64,000 nucleotides of DNA, taken from the NCBI RefSeq assembly GCF_036227125.1, contig NZ_CP109435.1, positions 310,001 through 374,000 of the forward strand. Direction: 5' to 3'. The position numbers and the translations under genes are program-made. The stretch's first letter is position 1. The number at the start of each line of letters is the position of its first letter. The stretch comes from Streptomyces sp. NBC_01485. Lineage in GTDB: Bacteria > Actinomycetota > Actinomycetes > Streptomycetales > Streptomycetaceae. Shown one piece after another: positions 1 to 13,443 of this stretch. The notes under the pieces are model-generated. The model was not told the origin of the DNA. It saw only the letters and a program-made list of their open reading frames with translations, and made no database searches.

Positions 1-579
1 TCGATGTGGCAGATGGCGGTGGCCTGGACGCCGTACTTCGCGGTGTCCGACGCGGACGAGGCGGCGTCGCGGGCCCGGGAGCGGGGCGGGACCGTGGCCG
101 TGGGGCCGATCTCGCTGCCGCCGGGCCGGGCGGCGCTGCTGGCCGACCGGGACGGCGCGACGTTCGGCATCTGGGAGGGGGAGCTGATCGGCAACTGGGA
201 GGCCTGGCGGCAGGCGGCGCCCGCCTTCATCAAGCTGCACACGCGCGACGCCTTCGACTCCGCGATCTTCTACGGCGAGCTCCTCGAGTGGGCCACGGAC
301 CGCCCCGGCGGCGTCGAGGTCCGCTACGAGGGCGGTGAGGTCGTGCTGCGCAGCCGGGGCGACGTGGTGGCCCGGATCGAGTCGGGCGCGCTGGAGGCGG
401 CGCCCGATCCGACGATCCGTCCGCACTGGCAGGTCCACTTCGCCGTCGCGGACGTGGCGGCCTGCGCGCGGGCCGCGGAGAAGCACGGCGGCAGCGTGCT
501 GGTGGAGTCCGATCACGAGGCGGTGCTGCGGGATCAGGACGGCGCCCAGTTCACGGTGACCTCGCACCACGCGCGCTGA
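1..579 (+). CDS. VOC (glyoxalase-fold) family protein, 5' end outside window
   Basis: The frame is open from the first base, so the ATG at position 4 is probably internal and the N-terminus lies upstream. The visible 191 residues hold one and a half vicinal-oxygen-chelate modules: a C-terminal half ending near residue 60 ([12 protein letters not shown]) and a full second module to the end ([12 protein letters not shown], then DQDGAQFTV). Two-module VOC proteins of this type are common in Streptomyces and are usually uncharacterised, so no substrate can be named. A second family member of similar layout lies at 55990-56790. The gene converges on the glgX remnant with almost no spacer. Confidence 0.75.
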   Translation, partial: SMWQMAVAWTPYFAVSDADEAASRARERGGTVAVGPISLPPGRAALLADRDGATFGIWEGELIGNWEAWRQAAPAFIKLHTRDAFDSAIFYGELLEWATDRPGGVEVRYEGGEVVLRSRGDVVARIESGALEAAPDPTIRPHWQVHFAVADVAACARAAEKHGGSVLVESDHEAVLRDQDGAQFTVTSHHAR

Positions 580-587
580 ACCCGCTC

Positions 588-1500
<913 letters not shown>

Positions 1501-1536
1501 CGTGGTTCGGCCGGTGCGGCCGGTTCGGCCGTGAGG

Positions 1537-2049
1537 TCACCGGGCGGCCACCAGGACGCCACGCGCCTCGCCCGCCGGGGCGGCCAGGGCCGCCGCCGGC
1601 AGTTCGCGGGGCACCTGGCGCACCTCGCGCAGGGTGGGCGCCGGACCGAGGTGCACGCGGGGGACGCGCTCGCCGGCGCGGGCCCGCTGGGAGAACCAGA
1701 TGACCTTGCTGCCGGTGGCGGTGGTGCAGCACCCCCAGCCGTCGCTCATCACGGCGATGCGCTCCAGGCAGGCGCGCAGGTCCAGGTCGGGGCGCAGATG
1801 GCGGTCGTCGCCGCCGATCGCCGTGATCAGATGCTGGCCGTTCCACCACATCTCGATCGACGTGTGCTTGTCGGTCGCGTGTTCGTCGATGGCCTTCAGA
1901 AGCATCTCGACGCCACGGCAGACGGGCTCGACGAGCGGGTCGAGGTCCCAGTGGTTCAGATGAGCGGCCAGGATGCGCCTGACCTGTCCGACGCGTTCCG
2001 GACTGACGTCCACATCGAGGTGGTAGTAGCAGGGGACTGCGGTCTTCAT
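1537..2049 (-). CDS. Small ATPase-like regulatory protein (conserved Streptomyces family)
   Basis: This 170-residue protein starts at an ATG preceded by GAGGAG. It resembles the Streptomyces proteins annotated as ATP-binding regulators of the anti-sigma (HATPase) type: LEPVCRG-like [16 protein letters not shown], the segment [18 protein letters not shown], then [19 protein letters not shown]. The first would correspond to the N-box helix, and the GWG segment to the ATP lid, but neither is a textbook match. The C-terminal 45 residues are Ala/Arg/Pro-rich. It is divergent from the DUF5133 gene across a 291-bp gap rich in short dyads. A regulatory role is inferred from family resemblance only. 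Confidence 0.6.
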   Translation of the reverse strand: MKTAVPCYYHLDVDVSPERVGQVRRILAAHLNHWDLDPLVEPVCRGVEMLLKAIDEHATDKHTSIEMWWNGQHLITAIGGDDRHLRPDLDLRACLERIAVMSDGWGCCTTATGSKVIWFSQRARAGERVPRVHLGPAPTLREVRQVPRELPAAALAAPAGEARGVLVAAR

Positions 2050-2104
2050 CGTCGTTGGCTCCTCACCGGCGAGGCTCCGCTCCTCCTCGGCCCGACGGAC
2101 CGAG

Positions 2105-2137
2105 TCGTAAATACGAAGCGTGAGCGGTAATCGCTTC
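2105..2137. promoter_or_regulatory. Short dyads in divergent intergenic region
   Basis: The 2050-2340 gap between two divergent genes contains TCGTA-AA-TACGA (2105-2116) directly followed by GAAGCG-N11-CGCTTC (2115-2137), and further on GCTCG-TTT-CGAGC (2291-2303). These could be operators or transcript hairpins for either gene. I found no convincing -35/-10 pair. Confidence 0.3.
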
Positions 2138-2340
2138 TGAGTCACAACCACAGTGCGGCTGCTACGCCATTCGTGCAACACGAGCACACCACAACCAAGA
2201 TCCAACAGGACGTTGGGTGATGCGCCGTGCACCATAAGTGAAGGCCTCGGGAGGTTGGACGCATTCGCGCCTCTGCGAAAGGGCCGGCCCGCTCGTTTCG
2301 AGCGGCGTACCTCTTGGACTCCCGGAAGGTGAACAGCGCG

Positions 2341-2640
2341 ATGCTGCAACCAGCGAAGACCGAAGTCGCCAGAGCCCTGGGCAGTTACCGGTCCTGGGAG
2401 CGGGCCATGCTCGCGCGCCCGGGCGACCGCACGGTGCGGTCCACCTTCGAGGACTGCGGGTACACCCTGTGCGTGCTGCTGGGCAAGCGCTGCGCGCGCG
2501 AGGCCGCGGACGCCGCCGAACAGTATCTGCGGGCCGCTACGGACGCCCGTCAACGGGAGCGCAGGGGACCGATCCGCCGCACAGGTGTCGCACGGCTGTC
2601 CGTGACGCGGTCCCTCCCCTTGGCTCCGGCGGAGATGTAG
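2341..2640 (+). CDS. DUF5133 domain protein
   Basis: The 99-residue product beginning MLQPAK follows GGAAGG at 2323-2328. The upstream in-frame ATG at 2314 lacks a ribosome site. The core YRSWERAMLARPGDRTVR, FEDCGYTLCVLLGKRCARE and AADAAEQYLRAA matches my recollection of DUF5133, a small actinobacterial family often encoded beside stress or sugar genes. The last 30 residues are unlike the family core and may be a drifted tail. No biochemical function is known to me. It is read in the same direction as glgE, 75 bp upstream of it, and could share a transcript. Confidence 0.65.
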   Translation: MLQPAKTEVARALGSYRSWERAMLARPGDRTVRSTFEDCGYTLCVLLGKRCAREAADAAEQYLRAATDARQRERRGPIRRTGVARLSVTRSLPLAPAEM

Positions 2641-2715
2641 CGCTCGGGCGCCGGTGCAGTCAGGTCGCCCAACACCGGGCGATGGAAGCCAGTTTCAGCA
2701 AACGGAGGTGCAGAG

Positions 2716-4671
2716 GTGAAGTCCACCAGGGCGATCGGCCGTGTTCCGGTACGGGACGTCGAACCGCGCGTGGAGTGCGGCAGGCGGCCGGCGAAAGCCG
2801 TGACCGGGGAGACGGTGCGGATCTCCGCGACGGTGTTTCGCGAGGGCCACGACGCCATCGGCGCCAACGTGGTCCTCAAGGGCCCGGACGGCGGCCGCGG
2901 CCCGTGGACACCGATGCGCGAACTCGCCCCGGGCAGCGACCGCTGGGGGGCCGAGGTGACCCTGGAGGCCATGGGCCGCTGGACCTACACGGTGGAGGCC
3001 TGGAGCGACCCGGTCGCCACCTGGCGCCGGCACGCGGAGATCAAGATTCCGGCGGGCATCGACACGGGTCTGGTCCTGGAGGAGGGCGGCCGGCTCTACG
3101 AACGGGCGGCGGCCCGCGCCCCGCGCGGCCCGGAGCGCACCCTGCTCCGGGACACGGCGAAGAGGCTGCTCGACGACACCCTCCCGGTGGCCGAGCGCTA
3201 CGCGGCGGCTTCGGCGCCGGAGGCGGCCGCCGTCCTCGCCCGGTATCCGCTGCGCGAACTGGTCACCGCCGCCGAGCCGCTGCCCCTGCTCGTGGAGCGG
3301 CAACGCGCCCTGTACGGCGCGTGGTACGAGTTCTTCCCGCGCTCCGAGGGGACACCGGAGCGCCCGCACGGCACCTTCCGCACGGCCGCCCGCAGACTCC
3401 CCGCCATCGCCGCGATGGGCTTCGACGTCGTCTACCTCCCGCCGATCCACCCCATCGGCACGACCTTCCGCAAGGGCCGCAACAACACGTTGAACGCCGA
3501 GCCGGACGACGTGGGCGTGCCCTGGGCGATCGGCTCGGCGGAGGGCGGCCATGACGCCGTCCACCCCGACCTGGGGACGATCGAGGACTTCGCCTGGTTC
3601 GTGAAGCGGGCGCGGGAAAACGGCCTGGAGATCGCCCTCGACTTCGCCCTCCAGTGCTCCCCCGACCACCCGTGGGTCCACAAGCACTCCGAGTGGTTCC
3701 ACCACCGGCCCGACGGCACGATCGCGTACGCCGAGAACCCGCCGAAGAAGTACCAGGACATCTTCCCCGTCGCCTTCGACGCCGACATGAAGGGGCTGGT
3801 CTCCGAGACCCAGCGCGTCCTGCGGCACTGGATGTCGCACGGGGTGCGGATCTTCCGCGTCGACAACCCGCACACCAAGCCGGTCGTGTTCTGGGAGCGG
3901 GTCATCGGGGAGATCAACCGCACCGACCCCGACGTGATCTTCCTGGCCGAGGCCTTCACCCGCCCCGCGATGATGCACGCCCTCGCCCAGGTCGGCTTCC
4001 AGCAGTCGTACACCTACTTCACCTGGCGCAACACCAAGGAAGAGCTCACCGAGTACCTCACCGAACTGTCGGGCGAGTCCGCCTCGTACATGCGGCCCAA
4101 CCTGTTCGCCAACACCCCCGACATCCTGCACGCCTACCTCCAGCACGGCGGCCGCCCCGCCTTCGAGGTCCGCGCCGTCCTCGCCGCCACCCTCTCCCCG
4201 ACCTGGGGCATCTACAGCGGCTACGAACTCTGCGAGAGCACCCCGCAGAAGGAAGGCGGCGAGGAATACCTCGACTCGGAGAAGTACCAGCTCACACCCC
4301 GTGACTGGGCGGCGGCCGAGCGCGATGGCCGCAGTCTCGCCCCGCTCATCACGAAGCTCAACGAGATCCGGCGGGCGAACCCGGCCCTGCACTGGCTGCG
4401 GAACCTCCGTTTCCACGGCACGGACAACCCTTCGGTGATCGCGTACAGCAAGCGCGCGGGTGCGAACACGGTGGTGGTGGTCGTCAACCTCGACCCCCAC
4501 CACACCCAGGAGGCGACGGTGTCGTTGGACATGCCGCAACTCGGCCTGGCCCACGGCGCATCCCTGTCCGTGCACGACGAACTGACGGGTGAGACATACG
4601 CCTGGGGCGCCGCGAACTACGTGCGCCTGGAGCCCGGCCGGACGCCTGCCCACGTGTTCCACGTCCGGTGA
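2716..4671 (+). CDS. glgE: Alpha-1,4-glucan:maltose-1-phosphate maltosyltransferase
   Basis: GlgE (GH13_3) transfers maltosyl units from maltose-1-phosphate to the non-reducing ends of alpha-1,4-glucans in the cytoplasm. The 651-residue length is normal. After an N-terminal beta-sandwich and helical insertion comes the barrel, with nucleophile Asp383 ([10 protein letters not shown]), acid/base Glu412 (FLAEAFTRP) and Asp469 (FANTPDIL). Their spacing of 29 and 57 residues matches that of characterised Streptomyces GlgE (D394/E423/D480). The start is GTG with AACGGAGGTG just upstream. Its stop overlaps an alternative GTG of treS, and the four genes glgE-treS-mak-glgB form one tight operon. Streptomyces often carry two such copies; I cannot tell which this is from the sequence alone. 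Confidence 0.95.
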   Translation: MKSTRAIGRVPVRDVEPRVECGRRPAKAVTGETVRISATVFREGHDAIGANVVLKGPDGGRGPWTPMRELAPGSDRWGAEVTLEAMGRWTYTVEAWSDPVATWRRHAEIKIPAGIDTGLVLEEGGRLYERAAARAPRGPERTLLRDTAKRLLDDTLPVAERYAAASAPEAAAVLARYPLRELVTAAEPLPLLVERQRALYGAWYEFFPRSEGTPERPHGTFRTAARRLPAIAAMGFDVVYLPPIHPIGTTFRKGRNNTLNAEPDDVGVPWAIGSAEGGHDAVHPDLGTIEDFAWFVKRARENGLEIALDFALQCSPDHPWVHKHSEWFHHRPDGTIAYAENPPKKYQDIFPVAFDADMKGLVSETQRVLRHWMSHGVRIFRVDNPHTKPVVFWERVIGEINRTDPDVIFLAEAFTRPAMMHALAQVGFQQSYTYFTWRNTKEELTEYLTELSGESASYMRPNLFANTPDILHAYLQHGGRPAFEVRAVLAATLSPTWGIYSGYELCESTPQKEGGEEYLDSEKYQLTPRDWAAAERDGRSLAPLITKLNEIRRANPALHWLRNLRFHGTDNPSVIAYSKRAGANTVVVVVNLDPHHTQEATVSLDMPQLGLAHGASLSVHDELTGETYAWGAANYVRLEPGRTPAHVFHVR

Positions 4672-4703
4672 CCCGCACCGCCGATCGGAGGCTCCAGCCC
4701 GCC

Positions 4704-6440
<1,737 letters not shown>

Positions 6441-6468
6441 GCGTGCGCCGAGGAAAGGATGGGTCACC

Positions 6469-7830
6469 GTGACGAAGACCGCACCCCTGCGACCGGGCAG
6501 CGCGAGCGGCGTCCGCTCCGTCGGGCCGCTCGCCGCGCTGCTGTGCGAGTGGCTGCCGCGGCAGCGCTGGTTCGCCGGCAAGGACCGGCCCCTCACCGAT
6601 CTGCGCATGCTGTCGATGACCGAGCTGTATCCGGGCTGTCTGCATCTGCTCGTGCACGCCGACCAGTCGGGCGTCCCGACGCCCGGGAACACTCCCCCGG
6701 CCGGTGACTGCTACCAGTTGCTCCTCGGCGTCCAGGAGCATCTGTCGCCCCGGCTGGGCCGTGCGCTGATCGGCAGGGTGGAGGACGGTCCGATGGCGGG
6801 GCTGACGGTGCATGACGCGCTGCAGGACCCTCGGTCGGCGCACCTGCTGCTGGAGCGGATGCGGCATCCCGGCACGCTGGGCCCGCTGACCTTCGAGTCG
6901 GACCCGTCCGTGTCACTGCCCCCGGGGCTCGCGCCCAGGCTGCTGGAGGCCGAGCAGTCCAACACCTCGCTGGTCTACGGGGACGCGTTCATCCTGAAGA
7001 TCTTCCGGCGCATCCAGCCCGGCGTGAACCCCGATCTGGAGGTGCCGGTCGCGCTGGCCGGGCAGGGGTGCCGGCGGGTTCCCGCGCCCGTGGCCTGGTT
7101 CCGGACGACGCATCCGCAGGAGGCGACGCTCGGCGTGCTCCAGCCGTTCCTGCCCGACGCCTCCGACGGCTGGACGCTGGCACTGCGGGCCCTCGCCCGC
7201 GGGGAGGACTTCACGGCGGAGGCCGAGGAGCTGGGGCGGGCCACGGCGGACGTCCACCTGGCGCTGGCCTCCGCCCTCCCGGCCGGTCCGCACGCCGAGG
7301 ACGGGCGTACGGCGGCGGCGATGACCGAGCGGCTGGAGGCGGCCGCGCACCATGTGCCGGCGCTGCGCCCGTTCGTGCAGGGCCTGACCACCGCCTTCGG
7401 CGCGCTCTCCGTCTGCGACGCCGGGCCGGCCGCCCAGCGCATCCACGGCGACCTGCACCTCGGGCAGGTGCTGCGCGCCGGGCGCGACTGGTTCGTCATC
7501 GACTTCGAGGGCGAGCCGTCCCGTCCGCTGGCCGAGCGGCGCAGCGCCCACTCCCCGGTCCGGGACATCGCCGGGATGCTGCGCTCCTTCGACTACGCCG
7601 CCCGCCAGCGCCGCCCGTGGCGGCCGGAGTGGGCGCGCCGCTGCCGCGAGGCCTACTGCGCGGGCTACGCGGCCCGCGCGGGCTGGGACCCCCGTAAGAA
7701 ACATGCCCTGTTGCGTGCCTACGAGACGGACCGCGCCGTGTACGAAGTGCTGTACGAGGCCCGTAACCGTCCCGACTGGCTGCCCGTACCCATGGCGGCG
7801 ATCGAGCGACTCGCCGTCCGAGGAGGCTGA
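6469..7830 (+). CDS. mak: Maltokinase
   Basis: Mak (historically Pep2) phosphorylates maltose with ATP to give maltose-1-phosphate, the GlgE substrate. The GTG start at 6469 follows AGGAAAGGA and gives 453 residues, the usual size. The N-terminal cap includes [13 protein letters not shown]. The kinase-like core has [15 protein letters not shown] (ATP-binding Lys), the catalytic loop HGDLHLGQ with Asp328, and [12 protein letters not shown] with Asp345. It lies 28 bp after treS and 5 bp before glgB, consistent with co-translation of the whole pathway. Confidence 0.94.
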   Translation: MTKTAPLRPGSASGVRSVGPLAALLCEWLPRQRWFAGKDRPLTDLRMLSMTELYPGCLHLLVHADQSGVPTPGNTPPAGDCYQLLLGVQEHLSPRLGRALIGRVEDGPMAGLTVHDALQDPRSAHLLLERMRHPGTLGPLTFESDPSVSLPPGLAPRLLEAEQSNTSLVYGDAFILKIFRRIQPGVNPDLEVPVALAGQGCRRVPAPVAWFRTTHPQEATLGVLQPFLPDASDGWTLALRALARGEDFTAEAEELGRATADVHLALASALPAGPHAEDGRTAAAMTERLEAAAHHVPALRPFVQGLTTAFGALSVCDAGPAAQRIHGDLHLGQVLRAGRDWFVIDFEGEPSRPLAERRSAHSPVRDIAGMLRSFDYAARQRRPWRPEWARRCREAYCAGYAARAGWDPRKKHALLRAYETDRAVYEVLYEARNRPDWLPVPMAAIERLAVRGG

Positions 7831-7835
7831 CCCCT

Positions 7836-10040
7836 GTGGCCCTGCGTGATACTTCTCCGCCCGAGTCGGCCGGTCCCCGCCCGCGCACGGCGCCCGCGCT
7901 CGACGCGGCCGACCGCGGGCGCCTGCTCTCGGGCGCGCACCACGATCCGCACGCGCTGCTGGGCGCGCACCCGGTGCCGGGCGGGATCCTCTTCCGTGCC
8001 CTGCGGCCCTTCGCCGACTCGGTGAGCGTCGTGATCGACGGCGATCCCACCCCGCTCGTCTCGGAGGGCGACGGTCTCTTCGCCGTCGTCCTGCCGCTCG
8101 CCGCGGTGCCCGCGTACACGCTGCTGGTGTCGTACGAGGGCGCCGAGCACAAGGTGGACGACCCGTACCGCTTCCTGCCGGCCCTCGGCGACCTCGATCT
8201 GCATCTCATCCGTGAGGGGCGGCACGAGGAGCTGTGGACGGCGCTCGGCGCGGAGCCGATGGCGCACCAGGGGGTGATCGGCACCCGGTTCACGGTGTGG
8301 GCGCCGAACGCCCAGGGGGTGCGGGTCGCCGGCGACTTCTGTTTCTGGGACGGGACGGCCTTCCCGATGCGGTCGCTGGGGTCGTCCGGGGTGTGGGAGC
8401 TGTTCCTGCCCGGGATCGGCGAGGGCGCCCGGTACAAGTTCGAGATCACCTCCCGCCACGGTCACCGCTTCCTCAAGGCCGACCCGATGGCACGGCGCGC
8501 GGAGGTGCCGCCGGACACCGCGTCGATCGTGCACGCCTCGCACTACGAGTGGGCGGACGAGGAGTGGATGGCGCACCGGGGCGATGTTCCCGTGCACGTG
8601 GCGCCGTTCTCCGTGTACGAGGTCCATCTCCCGTCCTGGCGGCCCGGATTGACGTATCGTCAACTGGCCGAGGAGCTCCCGCCGTACGTCAACGATCTCG
8701 GCTTCACGCATGTGGAGTTCATGCCGGTCGCCCAGCATCCGTTCTCGGGCTCCTGGGGCTATCAGGTCACCGGTTTCTACGCGGTGACCTCGCGGCTCGG
8801 TACGCCGGACGACTTCAAGTTCCTCGTGGACGCCCTGCACCGGGCCGGGATCGGCGTGATCGTGGACTGGGTGCCGGCGCACTTCCCCAAGGACGACTGG
8901 GCGTTGGGCCGGTTCGACGGGGAGCCGCTGTACGAGCCCGGTGACTCGCGGCGGGCCGAGCATCCGGACTGGGGGACGTACGAGTTCGACTTCGGGCGGG
9001 TCGAGGTGCGCAACTTCCTGGTGGCGAACGCGACTTACTGGTGCGAGGAGTACCACGTCGACGGGCTGCGGGTGGACGCCGTCGCCTCCATGCTCTATCT
9101 CGACTACTCGCGGGACTCCGGACAGTGGACGCCGAACGTGTTCGGCGGCCGGGAGGACCTGGACGCGAAGGCGTTCCTCCAGGAGATGAACGCGACGGTG
9201 TACCGGCGCAATCCGGGGGTCGTGACGATCGCGGAGGAGTCGACGGCCTGGGAGGGGGTGACCCGGCCGACCGACGGCGGCGGTCTGGGGTTCGGGCTGA
9301 AGTGGAACATGGGCTGGATGCACGACTCGCTCCAGTACATCGGCAAGGAGCCGGTGCACCGCAAGTACCACCACCACGAGATGACCTTCTCGATGGTGTA
9401 CGCCTACAGCGAGAACTACATCCTGCCGATCTCGCACGACGAGGTGGTCCACGGCAAGCGGGCACTGGTCTCGAAGATGCCCGGCGACTGGTGGCAGCGG
9501 CGCGCCGACCACCGGGCCTATCTGGGCTTCATGTGGGCCCATCCCGGCAAGCAACTCCTCTTCATGGGGCAGGAGTTCGCGCAGGGCGCGGAGTGGTCGG
9601 AGGCCGCGGGGCCGGAGTGGTGGCTGCTGGACCCGGGGTACGCCTCCGCGGGCGATCACCGGGGGGTGCGGGACCTGGTCCGTGATCTCAACGCGGTCTA
9701 CCGGGCGACCCCGGCGCTCTGGGAGCGCGACACCGACCCGGCCGGTTTCCGGTGGGTGGTCGGCGACGCCGCGGACGACAACGTCTTCGCGTTCCTGCGC
9801 CACGACGCGCAGGGTGCTCCGCTGCTCGCCGTCAGCAACTTCTCCCCCGTCGTCCGCCACGACTACCCGCTCGCCGTCCCCGGCGACGTCCCGGCCTGGC
9901 GCGAGGTGCTCAACACCGACGCCGAGCGCTACGGCGGCAGCGGTGTCGTCCGCTGCGCCCCCGTCGCACCCGGGCAGGGGCGGCTCCGGCTGACGCTGCC
10001 GCCCCTGGCCACGGTGTGGCTGACGCCGTCGTCCGTGTGA
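7836..10040 (+). CDS. glgB: 1,4-alpha-glucan branching enzyme
   Basis: GlgB makes alpha-1,6 branches in the glucan that GlgE extends. The 734-residue protein has two N-terminal CBM48-like beta domains ([29 protein letters not shown]) and a GH13_9 barrel with Asp414 ([10 protein letters not shown]), Glu467 (TIAEESTAW) and Asp535 ([10 protein letters not shown]). The C-terminus ends in the usual beta-sandwich. The GTG start lies 5 bp after the mak stop. With the nearby glgX broken, glucan made here would need a debranching enzyme encoded elsewhere. Confidence 0.95.
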   Translation: MALRDTSPPESAGPRPRTAPALDAADRGRLLSGAHHDPHALLGAHPVPGGILFRALRPFADSVSVVIDGDPTPLVSEGDGLFAVVLPLAAVPAYTLLVSYEGAEHKVDDPYRFLPALGDLDLHLIREGRHEELWTALGAEPMAHQGVIGTRFTVWAPNAQGVRVAGDFCFWDGTAFPMRSLGSSGVWELFLPGIGEGARYKFEITSRHGHRFLKADPMARRAEVPPDTASIVHASHYEWADEEWMAHRGDVPVHVAPFSVYEVHLPSWRPGLTYRQLAEELPPYVNDLGFTHVEFMPVAQHPFSGSWGYQVTGFYAVTSRLGTPDDFKFLVDALHRAGIGVIVDWVPAHFPKDDWALGRFDGEPLYEPGDSRRAEHPDWGTYEFDFGRVEVRNFLVANATYWCEEYHVDGLRVDAVASMLYLDYSRDSGQWTPNVFGGREDLDAKAFLQEMNATVYRRNPGVVTIAEESTAWEGVTRPTDGGGLGFGLKWNMGWMHDSLQYIGKEPVHRKYHHHEMTFSMVYAYSENYILPISHDEVVHGKRALVSKMPGDWWQRRADHRAYLGFMWAHPGKQLLFMGQEFAQGAEWSEAAGPEWWLLDPGYASAGDHRGVRDLVRDLNAVYRATPALWERDTDPAGFRWVVGDAADDNVFAFLRHDAQGAPLLAVSNFSPVVRHDYPLAVPGDVPAWREVLNTDAERYGGSGVVRCAPVAPGQGRLRLTLPPLATVWLTPSSV

Positions 10041-10110
10041 ACCGGGGCCGGACGGGGCAGTCGGGTGCGTGTCACCCGCCCGAGAAGGCCGCAGAGAAAG
10101 GCCGTATCCC

Positions 10111-11205
10111 GTGCGCACCGTCGGAGTGGAGGAGGAACTCCTCCTGGTCGACCCGAAGACCGGGGAGCCGCGGTCCCTGTCCGCCGCCGTCCTCGCCCGC
10201 GCCTCGCGGTGCGAGAAGGCGGAGGAGCCGCCGGTCTTCGAGAAGGAACTGCACAACCAGATGCTCGAGTTCGCCACCCACCCGCAGTCGGCCATGGCCG
10301 ACCTCGGCGCGGAGATCGTGCGCATCCGCGGGGAGGCGGCCCGGCACGCCCGGGAGGCCGGGTGCGCGGTCGCCGCGGTCGCCACGTCACCGCTGCCGGT
10401 GCGGCCTTCCATCAGCATGAACCGGCGCTACCAGTGGATGGCGGAGCAGTACGGCATCGCGACGCGCGAGCAGTTGGTGTGCGGCTGCCATGTCCATGTG
10501 TCCGTCGGCTCGGACGAGGAGGGCGTCGCGGTCGTCGACCGGATCCGGCCCTGGCTGTCGGTGCTGTCGGCACTGAGTGCCAACTCGCCGTTCTGGCAGG
10601 GCCGGGAGACGGACTACAGCAGCTATCGCAGCCGGGTGTGGCAGCGCTGGCCGTCGGCGGGTCCGACCGAGCTGTTCGGTTCGGCGGAGCGCTACCACGG
10701 GCGGGTGGCGGACATGGTGGCCACGGGCACGATCCTCGACGAGGGCATGGTCTACTTCGACGCCCGGCTGTCGGCGCGCTATCCGACGGTGGAGGTACGG
10801 GTGTCGGACGTCTGTCTGCACGCGGACAGCGCCGTGCTGATCGCCACGCTGGTGCGCGGGCTCGTCGAGACGGCCGCCCGGGACTGGGAGGCCGGCCGGC
10901 AGCCGGCGGACCACAGCGTGAGCCTGCTGCGGCTGGCCGGCTGGCGCGCCGCCCGCTCGGGGCTGACCGCGGATCTGCTGCACCCGGCGACCATGCGGCG
11001 CACCCGCGCCGAGACCGTCGTGGGGGCGCTGCTGGCGTATGTCGAGGACGCGCTGGCGGACAGCGGGGACCTGGAGCGGGCCCGCGTGTCCTGTGCCGAG
11101 CTGCTGCGGCTCGGCAACGGTTCGCAGATCCAGCGCGAGGTGTGGGAGCGCACCGGCAGTCTGCGCGAGGTCGTCACCACCTGTGTGCGGCACACCCAGA
11201 GCTGA
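10111..11205 (+). CDS. Carboxylate-amine ligase (GCS2 / YbdK family)
   Basis: The 364-residue product begins VRTVGVEEELLLVD, the typical N-terminus of the glutamate-cysteine ligase type 2 family, and contains ELHNQMLEF, a metal-binding-like CGCHVHVSVGSDEEG and RVSDVCLHAD. Family members join glutamate and cysteine or related substrates with ATP, but many actinobacterial paralogues have no proven substrate. The GTG start at 10111 follows GAAAGG. It lies 70 bp after glgB on the same strand and probably shares the transcript. The link to glucan metabolism is positional only. Confidence 0.82.
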   Translation: MRTVGVEEELLLVDPKTGEPRSLSAAVLARASRCEKAEEPPVFEKELHNQMLEFATHPQSAMADLGAEIVRIRGEAARHAREAGCAVAAVATSPLPVRPSISMNRRYQWMAEQYGIATREQLVCGCHVHVSVGSDEEGVAVVDRIRPWLSVLSALSANSPFWQGRETDYSSYRSRVWQRWPSAGPTELFGSAERYHGRVADMVATGTILDEGMVYFDARLSARYPTVEVRVSDVCLHADSAVLIATLVRGLVETAARDWEAGRQPADHSVSLLRLAGWRAARSGLTADLLHPATMRRTRAETVVGALLAYVEDALADSGDLERARVSCAELLRLGNGSQIQREVWERTGSLREVVTTCVRHTQS

Positions 11206-11234
11206 GGCGACGAGCCGAGGCGACTCCGCGCCCC

Positions 11235-11276
11235 GCCGGGGTCGTCCGGCGGCGGGGCCGGGGTCGTCCGGCGGCG
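11235..11276. repeat. 20-bp direct repeat, two copies
   Basis: Two identical 20-bp copies (11235-11254 and 11257-11276) of a GC-rich sequence beginning GCCGGGGTCGTCC lie with a 22-bp period in the gap between the ligase and the acyl-CoA synthetase genes. An AT-richer stretch follows (11290-11338), which may contain the synthetase promoter, although I see no clear hexamer pair. Confidence 0.6.
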
Positions 11277-11403
11277 AGATCATCAAGGCGGATTACTTAT
11301 TCGTTCCCGGCCATAACCGGTCTTTCCTGGGCTAGATTCGACCACCGTCGATGACAGTTCCGGTCGGCGGAGTCACGGCCCGTACACGTCACAGGAGCAG
11401 CGC

Positions 11404-13311
11404 ATGCGCGACTTCGCCCTCGCTCCCCGCACCACCCCGCCGCTGACCGGAGGGCTCGCCGACAGCGTCTTCGAGACGGCCGCCCGCACTCCCGCGCTCC
11501 CGGTGCTCTCCCGTCGCCGCCCGGACGCCGGCTCGGCCGGCTGGGCGGAGGTGACGGCCGTCGAGCTGCGGAACGAAGTGGTCGAGCTGGCCAAGGGGTT
11601 CGTGGCCTGTGGGATCAAGCCGGGGCACCGCGTGGCGATCATGGCGCGCACCCGGTACGAGTGGACGGTGCTCTCTCACGCGCTGTGGGCGGTGGGCGCC
11701 GAGGTCGTCCCCGTCTATCCGACGTCCTCGCGCGAGCAGGTCGAGTGGATCCTGCGGGACGCGGCCTGTGTGGGCGTGGTCGTCGAGGACGAACAGAGCG
11801 TCATGACCGTGGGATCGGTGTGCGCGGCCCTGCCCGCGCTGCGGCACGTCTGGCAGTTGGACGCGGGCGCGCTCGAACAGCTGCGGCAACGCGGCAAGTT
11901 GGTGCCGGCGACCACGGTGGACTCGCTGCGCCGGATCGTGCTGCCCGACTCCACCGCGGTGATCGCCTACACCTCCGGCACCTCGGGCCGGGCGCTGGGC
12001 TGCGCGCTGACCCACCGCGGTCTGGCCAGCCCCTGCGACACGCTCCTGGCCGGCTGGGGGCACACGGCCGCGGCCCCGGGACAGCGGCCGAGCGTCCTGG
12101 CCTTCCTGCCGTTCTCCCACGTGTACGGCCTGATGATCCAGGGCCTGTGCCTGCGCGGCGGCATCCTGATGGGCCACGAGCCCGATCTCGGCGGGGACGC
12201 GCTCTCGGAGTCGCTGCGCACGTTCCGTCCGACGTATCTGTACGCGGTCCCGTCGGTGTTCGAGAAGATCTACAAGAACTTCCTGCGGGCGGCCGAGGAG
12301 GCGGGCCGCGGGGCGCTGTTCGAGCGGGCGGCGGAGACGGCCCGGGACTTCGCGGCCGCCGCCGAACGCCACCGGCTGGGCCGCGGCTCCGGGCCCGGTT
12401 TCGACCTGCGGCTCCAGCACGCCCTGTTCGAACGGACGGTGTACCGCAGGCTGCGGGCCTCGCTGGGCGGCCGCGTCCACCGCGCGACCTCGGGCGGCTC
12501 CCCGCTGCACCGCGACCTGTCCCTGTTCTACGAGGGCATCGGCGTCTACGTGCACGACGGCTACGGCCTGACCGAGACCAGCGGCGGGATCACGATGCAG
12601 CCGCTGGGCCGGGAGAAGTCGGGCACCGTCGGACAGGCCCTGCCGGGCATGGACATCCGGGTGGCGGAGGACGGGGAGATCCTGGTGCGCGGCCCGTCGG
12701 TGTTCCAGGGCTACGTCAACGACGACACCGCGACGCGGGCCGCGCTGTGGGGCGGCTGGCTGGCCACGGGCGACCTCGGGGCCCTGGACTCCGACGGCTA
12801 CCTCTCGATCACCGGCCGCAAGAAGGACGTCATCATCACCAGCAGCGGAAAGAGCGTCGCGCCGAGCGCGCTGGAGCAGCGGCTGCGGATGCATCCGCTC
12901 GTGCACCAGGCGGTGGTCGTGGGCGACAACCGGCCCTGTGTGGGCGCGCTGATCACCCTGGACCCCGATTTCGTGGCGCACTGGCGCGGGAGCCTGACGC
13001 TGCACGGCGACTCCCGGAGCCGGGAGGCCCGCGAGGAGAACGCCCTGCGGGAGGAGGTCGGCCGGGCGGTGGCCGCGGCCAACAGCACGGTGTCCCGCTC
13101 GGAGTCGATCCGGGCCTTCCGCATCCTGCCGCAGCCGTTCGACCAGGCCAACGGTCTGCTGACGCCTTCGATGAAGCTGCGCCGCGACTCGATCGTGGCG
13201 CACTACGCGACGGAGATCGAGGCGATGTACCAGGCACGGGCCCGCCTGCCCCGCCCGAGCGCCCCGGAGGAGATCCTGAGCTGGGACGACACGGACGACG
13301 TGTTCCGCTGA
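11404..13311 (+). CDS. AMP-dependent long-chain fatty acid-CoA synthetase-like protein
   Basis: This 635-residue protein has the full adenylating-enzyme fold. After the N-terminal MARTRYEWTVLSHALW segment comes the ATP-binding loop at residues 190-199 (TSGTSGRALG), then FLPFSHVYG, HDGYGLTETSGG, ATGDLG, the hinge TGRKKDVIITSSGKSVAP, and the catalytic-type Lys591 (PSMKLRR). The family activates fatty acids as acyl-AMP and transfers them to CoA. The P-loop is unusual because the normal Pro-Lys pair (TGRPKG) reads Ala-Leu (Leu198). The start ATG follows AGGAG. It is probably a single-gene transcript. Confidence 0.88.
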   Translation: MRDFALAPRTTPPLTGGLADSVFETAARTPALPVLSRRRPDAGSAGWAEVTAVELRNEVVELAKGFVACGIKPGHRVAIMARTRYEWTVLSHALWAVGAEVVPVYPTSSREQVEWILRDAACVGVVVEDEQSVMTVGSVCAALPALRHVWQLDAGALEQLRQRGKLVPATTVDSLRRIVLPDSTAVIAYTSGTSGRALGCALTHRGLASPCDTLLAGWGHTAAAPGQRPSVLAFLPFSHVYGLMIQGLCLRGGILMGHEPDLGGDALSESLRTFRPTYLYAVPSVFEKIYKNFLRAAEEAGRGALFERAAETARDFAAAAERHRLGRGSGPGFDLRLQHALFERTVYRRLRASLGGRVHRATSGGSPLHRDLSLFYEGIGVYVHDGYGLTETSGGITMQPLGREKSGTVGQALPGMDIRVAEDGEILVRGPSVFQGYVNDDTATRAALWGGWLATGDLGALDSDGYLSITGRKKDVIITSSGKSVAPSALEQRLRMHPLVHQAVVVGDNRPCVGALITLDPDFVAHWRGSLTLHGDSRSREAREENALREEVGRAVAAANSTVSRSESIRAFRILPQPFDQANGLLTPSMKLRRDSIVAHYATEIEAMYQARARLPRPSAPEEILSWDDTDDVFR

Positions 13312-13443
13312 GCCCCTCGTAGGGACGCGGGTGTGCGGCGGACGCGTAGCCTGCGCGGGCTCGGGAACCCTGGAAGGGGCGACGCCTGAGAGCCGTACGA
13401 GAAAGGACGACGGTCCCGGCAGCAGCGGGGCCGCACTGACGAC

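Noticed and set aside
2695..4662. Long minus-strand open frame antisense to glgE
   Set aside because: It is the mirror of a confident glgE, is Arg/Gly/Val-rich and has no domain. High third-position GC keeps antisense frames open.
7719..10418. 899-residue minus-strand frame across glgB
   Set aside because: It is a GC-bias shadow of the mak-glgB region and shows no recognisable motif.
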